Position numbers and translations under genes: made by a program
NCBI GenBank assembly: GCA_965220095.1
Contig: CBDCPD010000002.1
Coordinates: 109,124 to 173,123, forward strand
Origin: Bin87 sp965220095
Lineage (GTDB): Bacteria > Chloroflexota > Dehalococcoidia > Lucifugimonadales > UBA3495
Direction of reading: 5' to 3'
DNA: 64,000 nucleotides
Notes under the pieces: model-generated
What the model was told of the DNA's origin: nothing
Database searches by the model: none
What the model saw: the letters and a program-made list of their open reading frames with translations, nothing else
Shown here: in pieces, positions 1 through 8,040 of the stretch
Numbering within the stretch: position 1 is the stretch's first letter
How the letters are laid out: every line of letters starts with the position of its first letter

Positions 1-1
1 T

Positions 2-1156
2 CAAGTGAGCCGCCAGGGTGGTCCAGGAGAAAAGCCCCATCAGGATTGGCGTGGTGCGGGCGATGGCGCGGTCGGACCACTGGCGTTGGGTCTCCACGCC
101 CAGATGCGCTCGCACCTCCTGGAAGGTGACCTCCAGTTGCCAGCGCAGCACAAACCATTCCAGAATCTGCGCCGGTTCCACGGCCAGGTCAGTGCACAGC
201 AGAGCCGGTGTGGCGAATTCTCATTGGGGATCCCGAACCAAGACCCAGCGCAAGGGCACGGGCGGCTTGCCCGAACGATACCAGACCGCCGTTTGTGAGG
301 TGAGCTCCACCGTGCGGGTCGTGCCGTCGTACCAGGCTACCGCGGCGGTGGCCCAGGACTGACCGGGATGGTCGACGAGTGATTTCAGCGTGGGCAGCCG
401 CCGGCCTTTCAGCGGGGGCCGACCGTTCCGGCCCGGCTGACGTGCTGGCGCCGGTTCATAAAGGGCGGCGTCCAGGCGCAAGCGGGCGATGAGGGTAACG
501 GGTTGAGCCAACGATTGGCAGCAGTGGAGCAGGTCGAGGACGGCGTAGCCGCCGTCGCCCACCAGCACCAGGGGGCGCTGCGGCAGCCAGCGGCGCAGTT
601 GCAGGATCATCTGCCGAGCCCAGTCGGTGAGCTTTTTGTGGCGGCGTCCGCGCTGCCGGTGGTAGCGTTCCGAAGGCGCCAGCACGGTGAGAAAGGGCAA
701 GGCCCAATAGCGTCCCGCCCAGGGGACCTGGCCCAGCCACATCAGGGAGATCCAGCGCAGACCGCTGGCCTTGACCAGGTGGCTCCGGCTGGAGCGCACC
801 CCGTCGCGGTAGATGCCCAAGGATTTGATTTTAGGACCGCGGCGCCGTTCCAGGGTCTCGTCGATGCCGAAGATCAACGGGCCGTCGCCTTGATCCAAGT
901 GGAGGATTAGCAGTCCCAACAGGATGCGCGCCGCCTGGCGAGGCGACCACACCGCCCGATTGAGCACTTGATGATAACGGGCGTAGTTGCGGTCGTCGCT
1001 GAGGCCCATGACACGGAGCGCCGATGCCACGGTGCGTTGGCCGGGAGCCAGTATCGCGCCGATCAGCAGGATTTGGGCTTTCCGCCAGGTCGGGTTGCGA
1101 AACAGCGTGGCGAAGGGATGGAGTACGGGTACAATCGCGTTGGGCAGGGTGAGCAT
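2..1156 (-). pseudogene. IS701/IS4-like DDE transposase, copy 1 (nonsense-mutated, runs off the window)
   Basis: The reading frame from 1156 matches the transposase at 47898-49430 almost residue for residue (shared blocks GIDETLERRRG and LVGDGGYAVLDLLHC). An in-frame TGA at 221-223 replaces a Gly codon after VRDPQ. Beyond the TGA the same frame continues to the window edge with the copy-2 sequence (EFATPALLC and so on), so this is one nonsense mutation rather than a natural end. The conserved right end of the element closes at 1230 with TTTTGTGCAAAGTC. The DDE fold assignment (IS4/IS701 group) is by family resemblance. Confidence 0.8.
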
Positions 1157-1231
1157 TGCTTGGCCTTTTTTGACGAGGGTCCGGCCAGCTTACCCTGTTC
1201 TTATAATTTATCTAACTTTTGTGCAAAGTCC

Positions 1232-1744
1232 AGGCAATGGTTTGGCGAGTCAGTCGCTACCCCTCATCTCTTGCCCGTGGGGTTCCTCGGGGACGCGAGC
1301 GCCGTAAAAACCCGCACCTCTAGCGGTCAGAGAGAATTTCTCAAGCAACTCCACGATATTTCAGCTTCATCACCCAACTTCGGGGATTCTGCATTCTCAG
1401 TCACCATGAACATAGATATCAGGGTAAACCCAATCCGTTCAGGTGGGGGCAGCATTGGTTTAACCAATGACCAATCCGCACCGCGAGTCCAAATCTCCGA
1501 CGACGAGGCCTTAGAATTATTCCCGGCGTCATACGCCGACGTAGCGGCTGCTTGTAGAGATCGATATCCCGGATTCAGGCAGAACCAAAAATTCAATGCC
1601 ACAATGAAATGCGTAAACGAGGACGCAAACTGCGCCCACGAACGACGACTGGATCCCAAAAATCCGAAAAGCGCGAAGAAGAGGTACTACAACCTAGAAT
1701 CAACGATGACGAAGTTGGATGCTGAGTATGACCATCCCCACTAA
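1232..1744 (+). pseudogene. DUF3644-like protein, 5'-truncated
   Basis: Open frame directly after the right end of the copy-1 IS. It ends with a block typical of DUF3644 C-termini as I recall them (FRQNQKFNATMK, then RRLDPKNPKSAKKRYYNLES, then LDAEYD). There is no start codon before the IS boundary; the internal Met at 1405 would make only the last 112 residues. The element therefore probably removed the N-terminal half. Its stop overlaps the start of the hsdR stump at 1728, which suggests it once sat as an accessory gene in a type I restriction operon. The family call is a memory match, not a search. Confidence 0.5.
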
Positions 1745-1844
1745 ATTTAACGAGTTTAGCCAGGCTGAGGAGCTGGCCCGCGTCCTGTTGGAGAAGCTCG
1801 GTTGGACGGACGTGGTGCCTGCCAGCCATCCCGATTCGGTATGA
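1728..1844 (+). pseudogene. hsdR: Type I restriction endonuclease HsdR, N-terminal stump 1
   Basis: Encodes about 38 residues beginning MTIPTKFNEFSQAEELARVL and continuing LEKLGWTD, the start of type I restriction R subunits. A TGA at 1842-1844 ends it. It is about 65% identical to the stump at 3161, which includes the next conserved segment. It overlaps the 3' end of the preceding frame, an arrangement typical of translational coupling. Nothing of the nuclease or helicase domains remains. Confidence 0.6.
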
Positions 1845-1914
1845 TATAAACAAGCTCGGGACAACCGGAGGCAACTCTAGCCTTTGACCCGGTTTGGACC
1901 CGAAGGAGGAGGTG

Positions 1915-2757
1915 ATGGCCCGGACGGATTTGAATGTAAGGTTTGATGGTCCTGGGGTCGCCGATGGCGTGCCGCTGGATGATTGGCATAACACCCTCCA
2001 GCACGTGCAGACCGCACTGCGCCTGATGGTAGGCTACCTTTCTGGCAATCCGAATCAACGCGGGCGACCATCCAACGTGGTGCGCCAGCAGAGTATGCTT
2101 CGATTGCGCACGACCAAGCCAGGATCTTTGGTGGCCGAGTTGGCGCTGGCGCCGCCTTCCGAAAGTCAAGCTACGCTGGAGAACTTTGGTCCCGAGGCTT
2201 TGGAAACCATCCTCAACTGGCAGCAAGGCGACGATCCGTCTGTGCCGCCAAACGTCGCCAACGAGCTAACGGCAATCGGCAGCGATCTATCGCCGGAGAC
2301 TAGCGTGGTTGGCATCGGGTCGCCAGACCAAGGTCGTTACTTGGAATTCCACCGCCAACCACGGCAACAACCGGAGGAAACCACCAGCGACGAAGCTCTG
2401 CTTCACGGTTGGCTCAAGGAAGTGAATTGGGATCGGCACACTGCCCAGTTGCATCGCGGCGTTGGTCGCTACGTGGCGTTGCAGTTCTCTTCCACCCTGG
2501 ACGAGGACATGGTGCAGCTGGCTACTCAGTTCGTTTCTGTCTCAGGCCGGGGCACGTTCAATGCCGATGGGAGTTGGCGCTCCGTCAGCGTGGAGCGAGT
2601 CACCGCCGTGCGCGCCTCGGATGAGCCGTTTGACCTGGATGAGTTCCGAAGCGTGCTCGACCACAAGGTCTTCCGCGGCGCTGACATGGTGACCGCCAGC
2701 GAGCCCTTCGACGTAGAGGAATTCAACCGCATCATCCGTGAAGGGCGTGACGCCTAA
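1915..2757 (+). CDS. Unknown protein upstream of a PIN toxin (possible antitoxin or partner)
   Basis: About 280 residues, not recognised. The start at 1915 is chosen because GAAGGAGGA ends five bases upstream; the frame opens seven codons earlier without a ribosome site. A TATGATATAAA stretch near 1839 could be the -10 region. No signal peptide or membrane segment is visible. The C-terminal half is acidic and contains two similar segments, ASDEPFDLDEFRSVLDH and ASEPFDVEEFNRIIR, which look like a short internal duplication. The stop overlaps the PIN gene start (TAATG), so the two are almost certainly co-translated, consistent with a toxin-antitoxin pair. That role is inferred from position only. 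Confidence 0.7.
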   Translation: MARTDLNVRFDGPGVADGVPLDDWHNTLQHVQTALRLMVGYLSGNPNQRGRPSNVVRQQSMLRLRTTKPGSLVAELALAPPSESQATLENFGPEALETILNWQQGDDPSVPPNVANELTAIGSDLSPETSVVGIGSPDQGRYLEFHRQPRQQPEETTSDEALLHGWLKEVNWDRHTAQLHRGVGRYVALQFSSTLDEDMVQLATQFVSVSGRGTFNADGSWRSVSVERVTAVRASDEPFDLDEFRSVLDHKVFRGADMVTASEPFDVEEFNRIIREGRDA

Positions 2758-3164
2758 TGCCCACGGGGGCCACGATCGTCGTGGTAGATACCAGCGTCGT
2801 ATCGGTCATCTTCAGGCAGGACGCAAAGGCAACCCGTTACCAGGATTACATTGAAGGACGTTCCGCCGTGATTTCCTTCCAAACCGTCGAAGAGCAAATC
2901 TACGGAGCATACCTGAACAATTGGGGAGATATGCGAATCAACGAGTTGGAACGACACCTCGCCCAATACAACGTGATTTGGCCCAACGCCGAACTCGTGG
3001 AAGTCTCCGCTCGGTTGAGGGTCGAGAGGAGGCGTGCCGGTCGAGAGCTCAAGACGGCTGACGCCTGGATGGCCGCGACTGCATTGATGCTCGGGTGTCC
3101 GCTAGTCGCCGACGATGGCGATTTCACCGAGATTCCCAACCTGGAGTTGGTGAGGTTTCAATGA
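2757..3164 (+). CDS. PIN-domain ribonuclease (VapC-like toxin)
   Basis: 135-residue PIN protein. Likely metal-binding acids are D11 in VVDTS, E45 in the QTVEEQ segment, D102 in KTADAWMAA and D119-D122 in VADDGD. These proteins are typically Mg-dependent endoribonucleases acting on tRNA or rRNA, silenced by a partner. The start overlaps the stop of the upstream unknown gene by one base, and its own stop overlaps the ATG of an hsdR remnant (ATGA at 3161). It therefore sits as an accessory gene inside a former type I restriction operon. Length and motif order are normal, and it looks intact. Confidence 0.85.
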   Translation: MPTGATIVVVDTSVVSVIFRQDAKATRYQDYIEGRSAVISFQTVEEQIYGAYLNNWGDMRINELERHLAQYNVIWPNAELVEVSARLRVERRRAGRELKTADAWMAATALMLGCPLVADDGDFTEIPNLELVRFQ

Positions 3165-3360
3165 CCACCCCCAACAAGTTCAACGAGCTTAATCAGGCTG
3201 AGGAACCGGCGCGCATTCTGCTGGAGAGGCTGGGTTGGACTTACGTGCCGCGGGAGGAGCTGGCAGCCGAGCGTAGCAGCGAGCGGGGGTATTGCTCAAG
3301 GGCAGGCTAAAGGCGGCGTTTCTGCGGCTCAACGAGCCTGTTGCCTCACCGAAGAATGTT
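3161..3360 (+). pseudogene. hsdR: HsdR N-terminal stump 2, frameshifted
   Basis: Starts with MTTPNKFNELNQAEEPARIL and then LERLGWTYVPREELAAERSS, the canonical HsdR N-terminus. A frameshift near 3285 moves the continuation (LLKGRLKAAFLRLNE) to another frame. Homology then stops at about 3345, next to antisense transposase sequence. Translation would be coupled to the PIN gene through the ATGA overlap. Only about 60 codons survive, so no restriction activity can be expected. Confidence 0.75.
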
Positions 3361-3369
3361 ACCGAAAAC

Positions 3370-3951
3370 TCAGCACTTTGGGTCGCCCGCCGGCAGCGCT
3401 ATTTCCGGCATTCCGCTGGGGTCGGGCAGTGTAGCTTCGGACGCGGCGTAGACCAGTGTGTTTGCCATGATGCCTCGCCACTGTTGCACCCTCCGCTGTA
3501 ACGTGCGCAGGTTCGTCCGGCTGAATCGATCTGGTTCCGCTTCTTGCAAGCGGCCCAGCAGCGCTATTGCACTGGCGTCCGGGTCTTCCTGCAGCCACCC
3601 CAACACTTCGCACCACACGCCCTCGAAAGGGTCCTTCCGCGTCCGCCAGTGGCGCGGCGGTTTCACCCTGGGCTCCTTACCGACCTGCCCCTGCTCCTCA
3701 CGCCATCGGTCGGGCAGCCTGGCCAGGAACCGCTCCAGGCTCTCGCCCCGAGGGGTCGGCCTGATCTCAGGAGACACGATGGCCGCCAGCGCTGACTGGG
3801 CCTCCCCGAATGAATCGTTTCTGATCGTCAAGCGAGGGGATGGCCAAGTCATCGGGCAATTCCTTATCCGGCACGTCGTAGGGTGGTGGTACAACAGCCC
3901 ACTGTAGGGTCGAACATGGTCCAGTGGCATAGCGTACCTCTTGTCCATCAT
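3370..3951 (-). pseudogene. Transposase fragment with the DPF...LRTLQRRVQQWR domain
   Basis: The interior reads KDPFEGVWCEVLGWL, then LLGRLQEAEPDRFS and LRTLQRRVQQWRG, a signature shared by integrase-core (rve) transposases of the IS21/ISNCY type. No DDE catalytic core is present in any frame nearby, so this is a detached accessory domain. The first 40 residues look like non-coding read-through. It lies directly against the hsdR stump, which its parent element presumably truncated. Confidence 0.5.
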
Positions 3952-4162
3952 CGGACTTCCGGCGCACTATCGCCGCGGCCGCTTGCGAACACTCCGGCGC
4001 CGGCGCACCCTGGCTTTAGGCGGATCGTCTGCAACAGCGCCGGCGACGATGTCAACAACCTCCTGTTGCCACCCTGAAGCATGTTTTATTCCCACAAGCG
4101 GAAGAAGGCCTGACCGGGATTACCAGCGCATACGTGGTGACGTCCGACATGGTGCGGACAGT
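3952..4162. other. Gene-free spacer
   Basis: No frame with convincing homology and no obvious structure. It separates transposase debris from a TTGACC-containing tandem repeat. Confidence 0.4.
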
Positions 4163-4226
4163 CTCAGTTCTTGACCCGCTCAGTTCTTGACCCGCTCAGT
4201 TCTTGACCCGCTCAGTTCTTGACCCG
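4163..4226 (+). repeat. Four perfect 16-bp tandem repeats upstream of a VapBC-type pair
   Basis: The unit CTCAGTTCTTGACCCG occurs four times without interruption, ending 67 bp before the antitoxin start. Each unit contains TTGACC, close to a -35 box. It could be an operator array or a replication-slippage tract. Confidence 0.8.
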
Positions 4227-4293
4227 ATGATGGTGGTTTGATTAGGATGGTGCCTCATATTGATACGTTCAGTGCATCACAGGAGGCGGCAAC

Positions 4294-4557
4294 GTGAACC
4301 AACTGACAGTCCGCGGCTTTGATGACGAACTGGCAGAACGCATCCGCCGCCTGGCGAAGCGGGACGGCACGTCGCTGAACCAAGCCGCGCTGAAGCTGCT
4401 GCGCAAGGGAGCCGGCCTGGCTGATCCGGCCCAAAAGGCGGATACCGTTGGCTCGTCACTGGATCATTTGATTGGCTCGTGGAGCGATGACGAAGCCGCC
4501 GAGTTGGATGCCGCCCTTGAGGAATTCGAGACCATCGACGAGGCCGCCTGGCGATGA
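4294..4557 (+). CDS. FitA/VapB-like antitoxin (ribbon-helix-helix)
   Basis: 87 residues. The N-terminus MNQLTVRGFDDELAERIRRL followed by AKRDGTSLNQAALKLLRKG is a typical ribbon-helix-helix DNA-binding fold, with an acidic tail (DDEAAELDAALEEFE) suited to wrapping a PIN toxin. AGGAGG lies about eight bases before the ATG. The stop overlaps the toxin start (ATGA). Antitoxins of this type neutralise the toxin and autorepress; the four 16-bp repeats just upstream are a candidate operator. Confidence 0.85.
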   Translation: MNQLTVRGFDDELAERIRRLAKRDGTSLNQAALKLLRKGAGLADPAQKADTVGSSLDHLIGSWSDDEAAELDAALEEFETIDEAAWR

Positions 4558-4958
4558 GGGTCCTGCTGGACTCCTACGCTTACTCAAGGCTGATGAGAGG
4601 CGATGACCAAACCGCGGCGGTGGTGCGCGATGCCACCGAGGTCCTGATGTCGGCCGTGGTCATCGGCGAATTGCTCTACGGATTTCGGAACGGCTCGCGG
4701 TTTGACAGGAACGTCGCGGACCTACGGTCCGTCCTGGACAACCCCTACGTGTCCTTCGTGCCGGTGGGTTCCACAACCGCCGACCGGTACTCCAGGATCG
4801 CGGCGGCGCTCCGGGCGAAGGGCCATCCCATCCCGACCAACGACGTGTGGATCGCGGCCCACGCCATGGAAACGGGAGCCGACCTGGTGTCGGCGGACCG
4901 GCATTTCGAGGCCGTGGACGGCATCGCGTGGGTGCGACTGGGCAGCCAGAGCCGATAG
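4554..4958 (+). CDS. vapC: VapC/FitB-type PIN toxin
   Basis: 134 residues with the PIN acids D6 (LLDSYAYS), E39 (VIGELLYG), D97 (PTNDVWIAA) and D115 (SADRHF) at normal spacing. It is expected to be a Mg-dependent endoribonuclease held inactive by the ribbon-helix-helix partner whose stop codon it overlaps by four bases. It appears intact, and the gene pair forms a complete toxin-antitoxin operon. The cellular RNA target cannot be read from sequence. Confidence 0.9.
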   Translation: MRVLLDSYAYSRLMRGDDQTAAVVRDATEVLMSAVVIGELLYGFRNGSRFDRNVADLRSVLDNPYVSFVPVGSTTADRYSRIAAALRAKGHPIPTNDVWIAAHAMETGADLVSADRHFEAVDGIAWVRLGSQSR

Positions 4959-4993
4959 GGGCGCGCCCTGTTTGATGGGAAACCGATGATGGC

Positions 4994-6259
4994 ATGGCGA
5001 TGAGGAGCGGGAAACCGCCAAGGGCAAACCCCGCTGCTGTGTCTGGGGACCGAGATAACGTGCTGGCGCGCTGTCTGTCGCTGGATCTGGAAGTTGGCCG
5101 GGCGGACGAGCGCATCCACGCCCTGGCCGGTGTGCGGCCGGACACCGGTCAATCCCTGGTCATTCCCAGGGTGGGCAACAATCCGGCGCCGGCGTTGGCC
5201 AGGCTGGACGACCTGGCTGACGGCGCGGACTTTGTGCTGGGGTACAACGTGATCGCCCACGACCTGCCCTACCTGCAGGCTGCCAATCCCCGCCTGCGCC
5301 TGCTGGATCTGCCGGCAGAGGACACGCTCCGGCTCAACCCGCTGGCCTTCCCCAGGAACCCCTATCATTATCTGGTAAAGCACTACCAGGACGGATCATT
5401 GATACGGGGCCGTCTGAATGATCCCGAACTGGACGCCAGGCTGGTGCTGGAGGTGTTCGATAACCAGCAAAAGGCTTTCCGCGATGCGCGACCTGAGCTG
5501 CTCGCGGCGTGGCACTGGCTGACAACCGCGGAAGACGGCGCGGGGTTCGACCGGTTCTTCTCGGCGCTGCGAGGTGCGCATCGGCCGTCTGACGCCGAGG
5601 CTCAGGACGCCATTCACCGGTGCCTGTCGGACAACTCCTGCCTCACCCAGGCCAGGACGGCCGTGACGGATGCGGCACAACAGGGCTGGGAACTGGCCTA
5701 CACGCTGGCGTGGCTGTCGGTGGCTGGGGGCAGTTCGGTGATGCCGCCCTGGGTGCGCCATCAGTTCCCCGGGGCCGGCCGGCTGGTTCGCCGGCTGCGG
5801 GATAACGCCTGTAGCGATCCCGACTGCGACTGGTGCCGGGAACGACACGACGTCCGCCGGGAACTTACCCGCTGGTTCGGCTTTGACGACTTCCGACCCG
5901 AGCCGGTGGGAGAGGATGGGCGGCCTCTGCATCGAGACATCGTCGAGGCGGCCATGGCCGGAGAACACGTGCTGGGGATTCTGCCCACCGGCGCTGGCAA
6001 GTCGCTGTGCTACCAGCTGCCGGCCCTGTCCCGCTACGACAAGACCGGCGCTTTGACGGTGGTTATCTCGCCGCTGGTGGCCCTGATGGCTGATCAGGTG
6101 GCGGGTCTGGAGTCCCGCGGCATCGGCTCGTGCGTCACCGTCAACGGGCTCCTGTCCATGCCGGAGCGGGCCAATGCGCTGGAGCGGGTGCGCCTGGACG
6201 ACGCCGGCATCCTGATCATTTCACGGGAGCAACTGCGGAGCGGTTGCCGGGCGGATTAG
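4994..6259 (+). pseudogene. DnaQ-like exonuclease fused to RecQ-family helicase, 3'-truncated
   Basis: The first 200 residues look like a DEDD 3'-5' exonuclease: LSLDLEV near residue 29, GYNVIAHDLPYL near 83 and NDPELDARLV near 141. A linker with a C-x4-C-x2-C cluster (CSDPDCDWC) follows. The RecQ N-terminal helicase lobe comes next, with Walker A PTGAGKSLCYQLP near 329 and motif Ia VVISPLVALMADQV. The frame breaks off at IISREQLRSG, where RecQ would continue to the DEAH box. From about 6240 the DNA is instead homologous to the 3' end of the gene at 40319, so the helicase lacks its second lobe and is very likely dead. Confidence 0.75.
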
Positions 6260-6390
6260 TCTGCGACCGGGACGGCGCTGCCGACCTGCTGGTACCCATA
6301 GCCAGCGCGCTGGGCATCGGGTTGTACGTTGGACCTACGCCGGCATTGGATCTCATCAAGGATGACCTGCTCACGACTATTCTGCGCTGA
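6240..6390 (+). pseudogene. C-terminal tail of a DUF6930-like gene (copy of the 40319-41353 terminus)
   Basis: The frame reads RLPGGLVCDRDGAADLLVPI and ends DDLLTTILR, matching the last 50 residues of the complete protein encoded on the minus strand at 40319-41353 with about two changes. Homology continues past the stop to about 6480, where DNA matching 40230-40320 follows. A block of at least 240 bp was thus copied here, fused to the truncated helicase. Confidence 0.8.
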
Positions 6391-6649
6391 CTGGCGGCTA
6401 CCTGCCACGAATGACGCGTTACGTGGGCATGGGCAGGGCCAACAGACTGTCTTACTGCTGCGGGCGGTGCGGCGGACGAACTTCTGCCAGCCCGCCGCGG
6501 ACTTACATCGCAGATGGATTTGTCTGCTACGGCCCTCGCGCCTTATGCACTCTGACGGTGGAGCTCCCGAGCGGGACCATTTACGTAATGACCCTTGTAC
6601 GAAGCGCCCCCAGTATCATTACACCCGCTACACTCCATCATCCGCCGCC
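6391..6649. other. Non-coding junk joining duplicated blocks
   Basis: The first part (to about 6490) matches the region antisense to 40230-40320. TTTACGTAATGACCCTT at 6580-6596 is the start of a sequence shared with 9410-9480 (inverted), and the same motif recurs near 11650 and 34353. No gene seen. Confidence 0.5.
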
Positions 6650-7005
6650 GGCCTCAGCCTGATATTGCGGATGGACCGGTCGACCTCCGCGATGATTCGC
6701 CTCCTGACCCGGGGGGACCAGCTGGTTGATCCCCTCAGCGGCGTCCAGCGCCGCCCAGTCCGTCATCCGGCCCAGTCGGTTGGCCAGCTCGATCAGCGGA
6801 TCCGGCGACCCGGTCGCCTCCGTGAGTATCACCCGGCCGGTGGGCGCGTGGGACAGGCTGTACACACTCCCGTCGTCAGCGTTCCGGTGTACCACCAGGC
6901 TCGCGTCACCCGTCTCGTAGCAGCTGACGTCCCGCCACTCAACGCCTTCCTCATCATCCTGCGACGCGTCCGCCTCGACCTGGACGGCAAATGCCAGTAG
7001 GTGTG
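6650..7005 (-). pseudogene. Decayed inverted copy of the 138-residue unknown gene at 9016
   Basis: On the minus strand the sequence encodes, with frame changes, VEADASQDDEEGVEWRDVSC, then LVVHRNADDGSVYSLSHAPT, then DPLIELANRLGRMTDWAALD. These are the same blocks as the intact frame at 9016-9432. At least one indel splits the frame near 6890. The homology extends beyond the gene 3' end to the ACGTAATG motif, so a longer block was duplicated. Confidence 0.75.
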
Positions 7006-7112
7006 CATTGGCGGTGAGAAACGCCTAGACTCCGTGCAGCCCAGCAACTGCATGGGGAACGGTTCTGCCATGCGTGCGTCGGTTCTATTAAGTCTCACCG
7101 GAAAGGACGGCA

Positions 7113-7574
7113 ATGATGGAAACTTACATCGGGAAGACGATTTCCGATTTCACACTTCAGTCCAGCGATGGACAGACGATATCCCTTAGCAGTCTTCGCG
7201 GACAAAAGGTCCTGCTGTACTTCTTCACGAGTCCGGGCGGTGGTAATTGAACCCGCATGGCTCTTGGGTACCGAGAGCATGCTGCCGAGTTCACCGAGAG
7301 GAACGTCGTGCTGTTCGGAATCCATGACGGAAGCTTGGATGCTGCACGCCAGTGGGTCGAGAAAGAGCAGCTTCCGTTCGCGGTCCTGAACGACCCTGAT
7401 CGACGAGTAGGCATTGAGCTAGGCATGTCCGCTCTCGATGGAGAGAGGTACGTCAAAGACCCGTCAGACGGGAAAAGGCCCGCAGTTGTCATCGACGAAC
7501 ACAGTGTGATCTGCGAGTGGGAATCCGACATGAACCACACCGATCAGATTGCAAAGTTACTGGAGCGTCTGTAG
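7113..7574 (+). CDS. Peroxiredoxin-like (seleno)protein with in-frame TGA at the peroxidatic position
   Basis: Start ATG at 7113 with GAAAGGA seven bases upstream. Residues 1-45 read as an AhpC/TSA N-terminus (YIGKTISDFTLQSSDG, then LRGQKVLLYFFTSPGGGN). A TGA follows at 7248-7250. The same frame then continues TRMALGYREHAAEFTERN, VVLFGIHDG and LPFAVLNDPDRRVGIELG to a TAG at 7574. In peroxiredoxins the motif at this point is TPGCT; here the TGA occupies the Cys position, and everything after it is well conserved with no frame loss. A hairpin resembling a bacterial SECIS lies 10-28 bases downstream. The most economical reading is Sec at residue 46, giving a 153-residue thiol/selenol peroxidase. 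The alternative is a nonsense mutation in a Cys codon. Confidence 0.7.
7260..7278 (+). promoter_or_regulatory. Candidate bacterial SECIS element
   Basis: GCTCTTGG pairs with CCGAGAGC (eight pairs, one G-U) around the loop GTA. The loop begins 18 bases after the TGA and starts with G followed by U. This agrees with the known bacterial SECIS rules: apical loop 16-37 nt from UGA and a G among the first two loop bases. Confidence 0.6.
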
Positions 7575-7649
7575 GACGACCTCAACGGTGCGGGCTTTTC
7601 GACTGTTGCCCGCCCTTGTGCAGCCGGCAAAACGGGGTTCAGATCGGAC

Positions 7650-7870
7650 TGTGGCTTAGCAGGCCGATATCGAAAGGCGCCAAGCTGGAGCGCGAAGCCC
7701 AGCCGGTTGTGTCCCCCGCGCCGCACCCGGATCTGCTCGATGTCGTCGTCGGACAGCGTGTAATGGCGCAGCAGGGCGGCTTCGTCCGTGGGCAGGTCGA
7801 ATCCGTGGGCAGGTCGAACCGGGCCGCGCGCTGGCGGGCGCTCTAGATGCTTCGTCTCGGCATGTTCCAT
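7650..7870 (-). pseudogene. tnpA: Tn3-family transposase TnpA, N-terminal remnant
   Basis: The minus-strand frame from 7870 has GGAGAG before its ATG. It contains LPTDEAALLRHYTLSDDDIE and RRGGHNRLGFALQLGAFRY, the DUF4158 start of Tn3 transposases. Homology stops at about residue 70; the rest of the usual ~1000 residues is missing. It is divergent from the resolvase at 8041, as in Tn3 relatives. Confidence 0.75.
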
Positions 7871-8040
7871 CTCTCCGTTATCCGTTCATCCCGGCAGGCG
7901 CAGCGCTGTCCGTAAGGGGATCGTCCAGCGGACGGCGCAGTCGGTCGCCCCGACCCCCGCCAAACCGGAGCCAGGAGCGTCTCATATGAATGGTACGGAA
8001 ACAATTGCGGAAGCGGGGCCCTATTCGTACACTTCCCCCC
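7871..8040. promoter_or_regulatory. Probable res region between divergent tnpA remnant and tnpR
   Basis: Tn3-type elements place the resolution site between these two genes. The stretch contains imperfect dyads such as GTCCGTAAGGGGATCGTCCA followed by GCGGAC. No exact resolvase subsite could be assigned by eye. Confidence 0.3.

Noticed and set aside
221..223. Sec or readthrough codon in the copy-1 transposase
   Set aside because: The intact copy has Gly here and transposases do not use Sec; it is a nonsense mutation.
968..1231. Upstream extension of the DUF3644-like frame
   Set aside because: This part is antisense to the transposase and the IS terminus; it only happens to stay open.
4163..4226. 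CRISPR-like array
   Set aside because: 16-bp units are contiguous with no spacers, and no cas genes are present apart from a Cas4-like nuclease 35 kb away.
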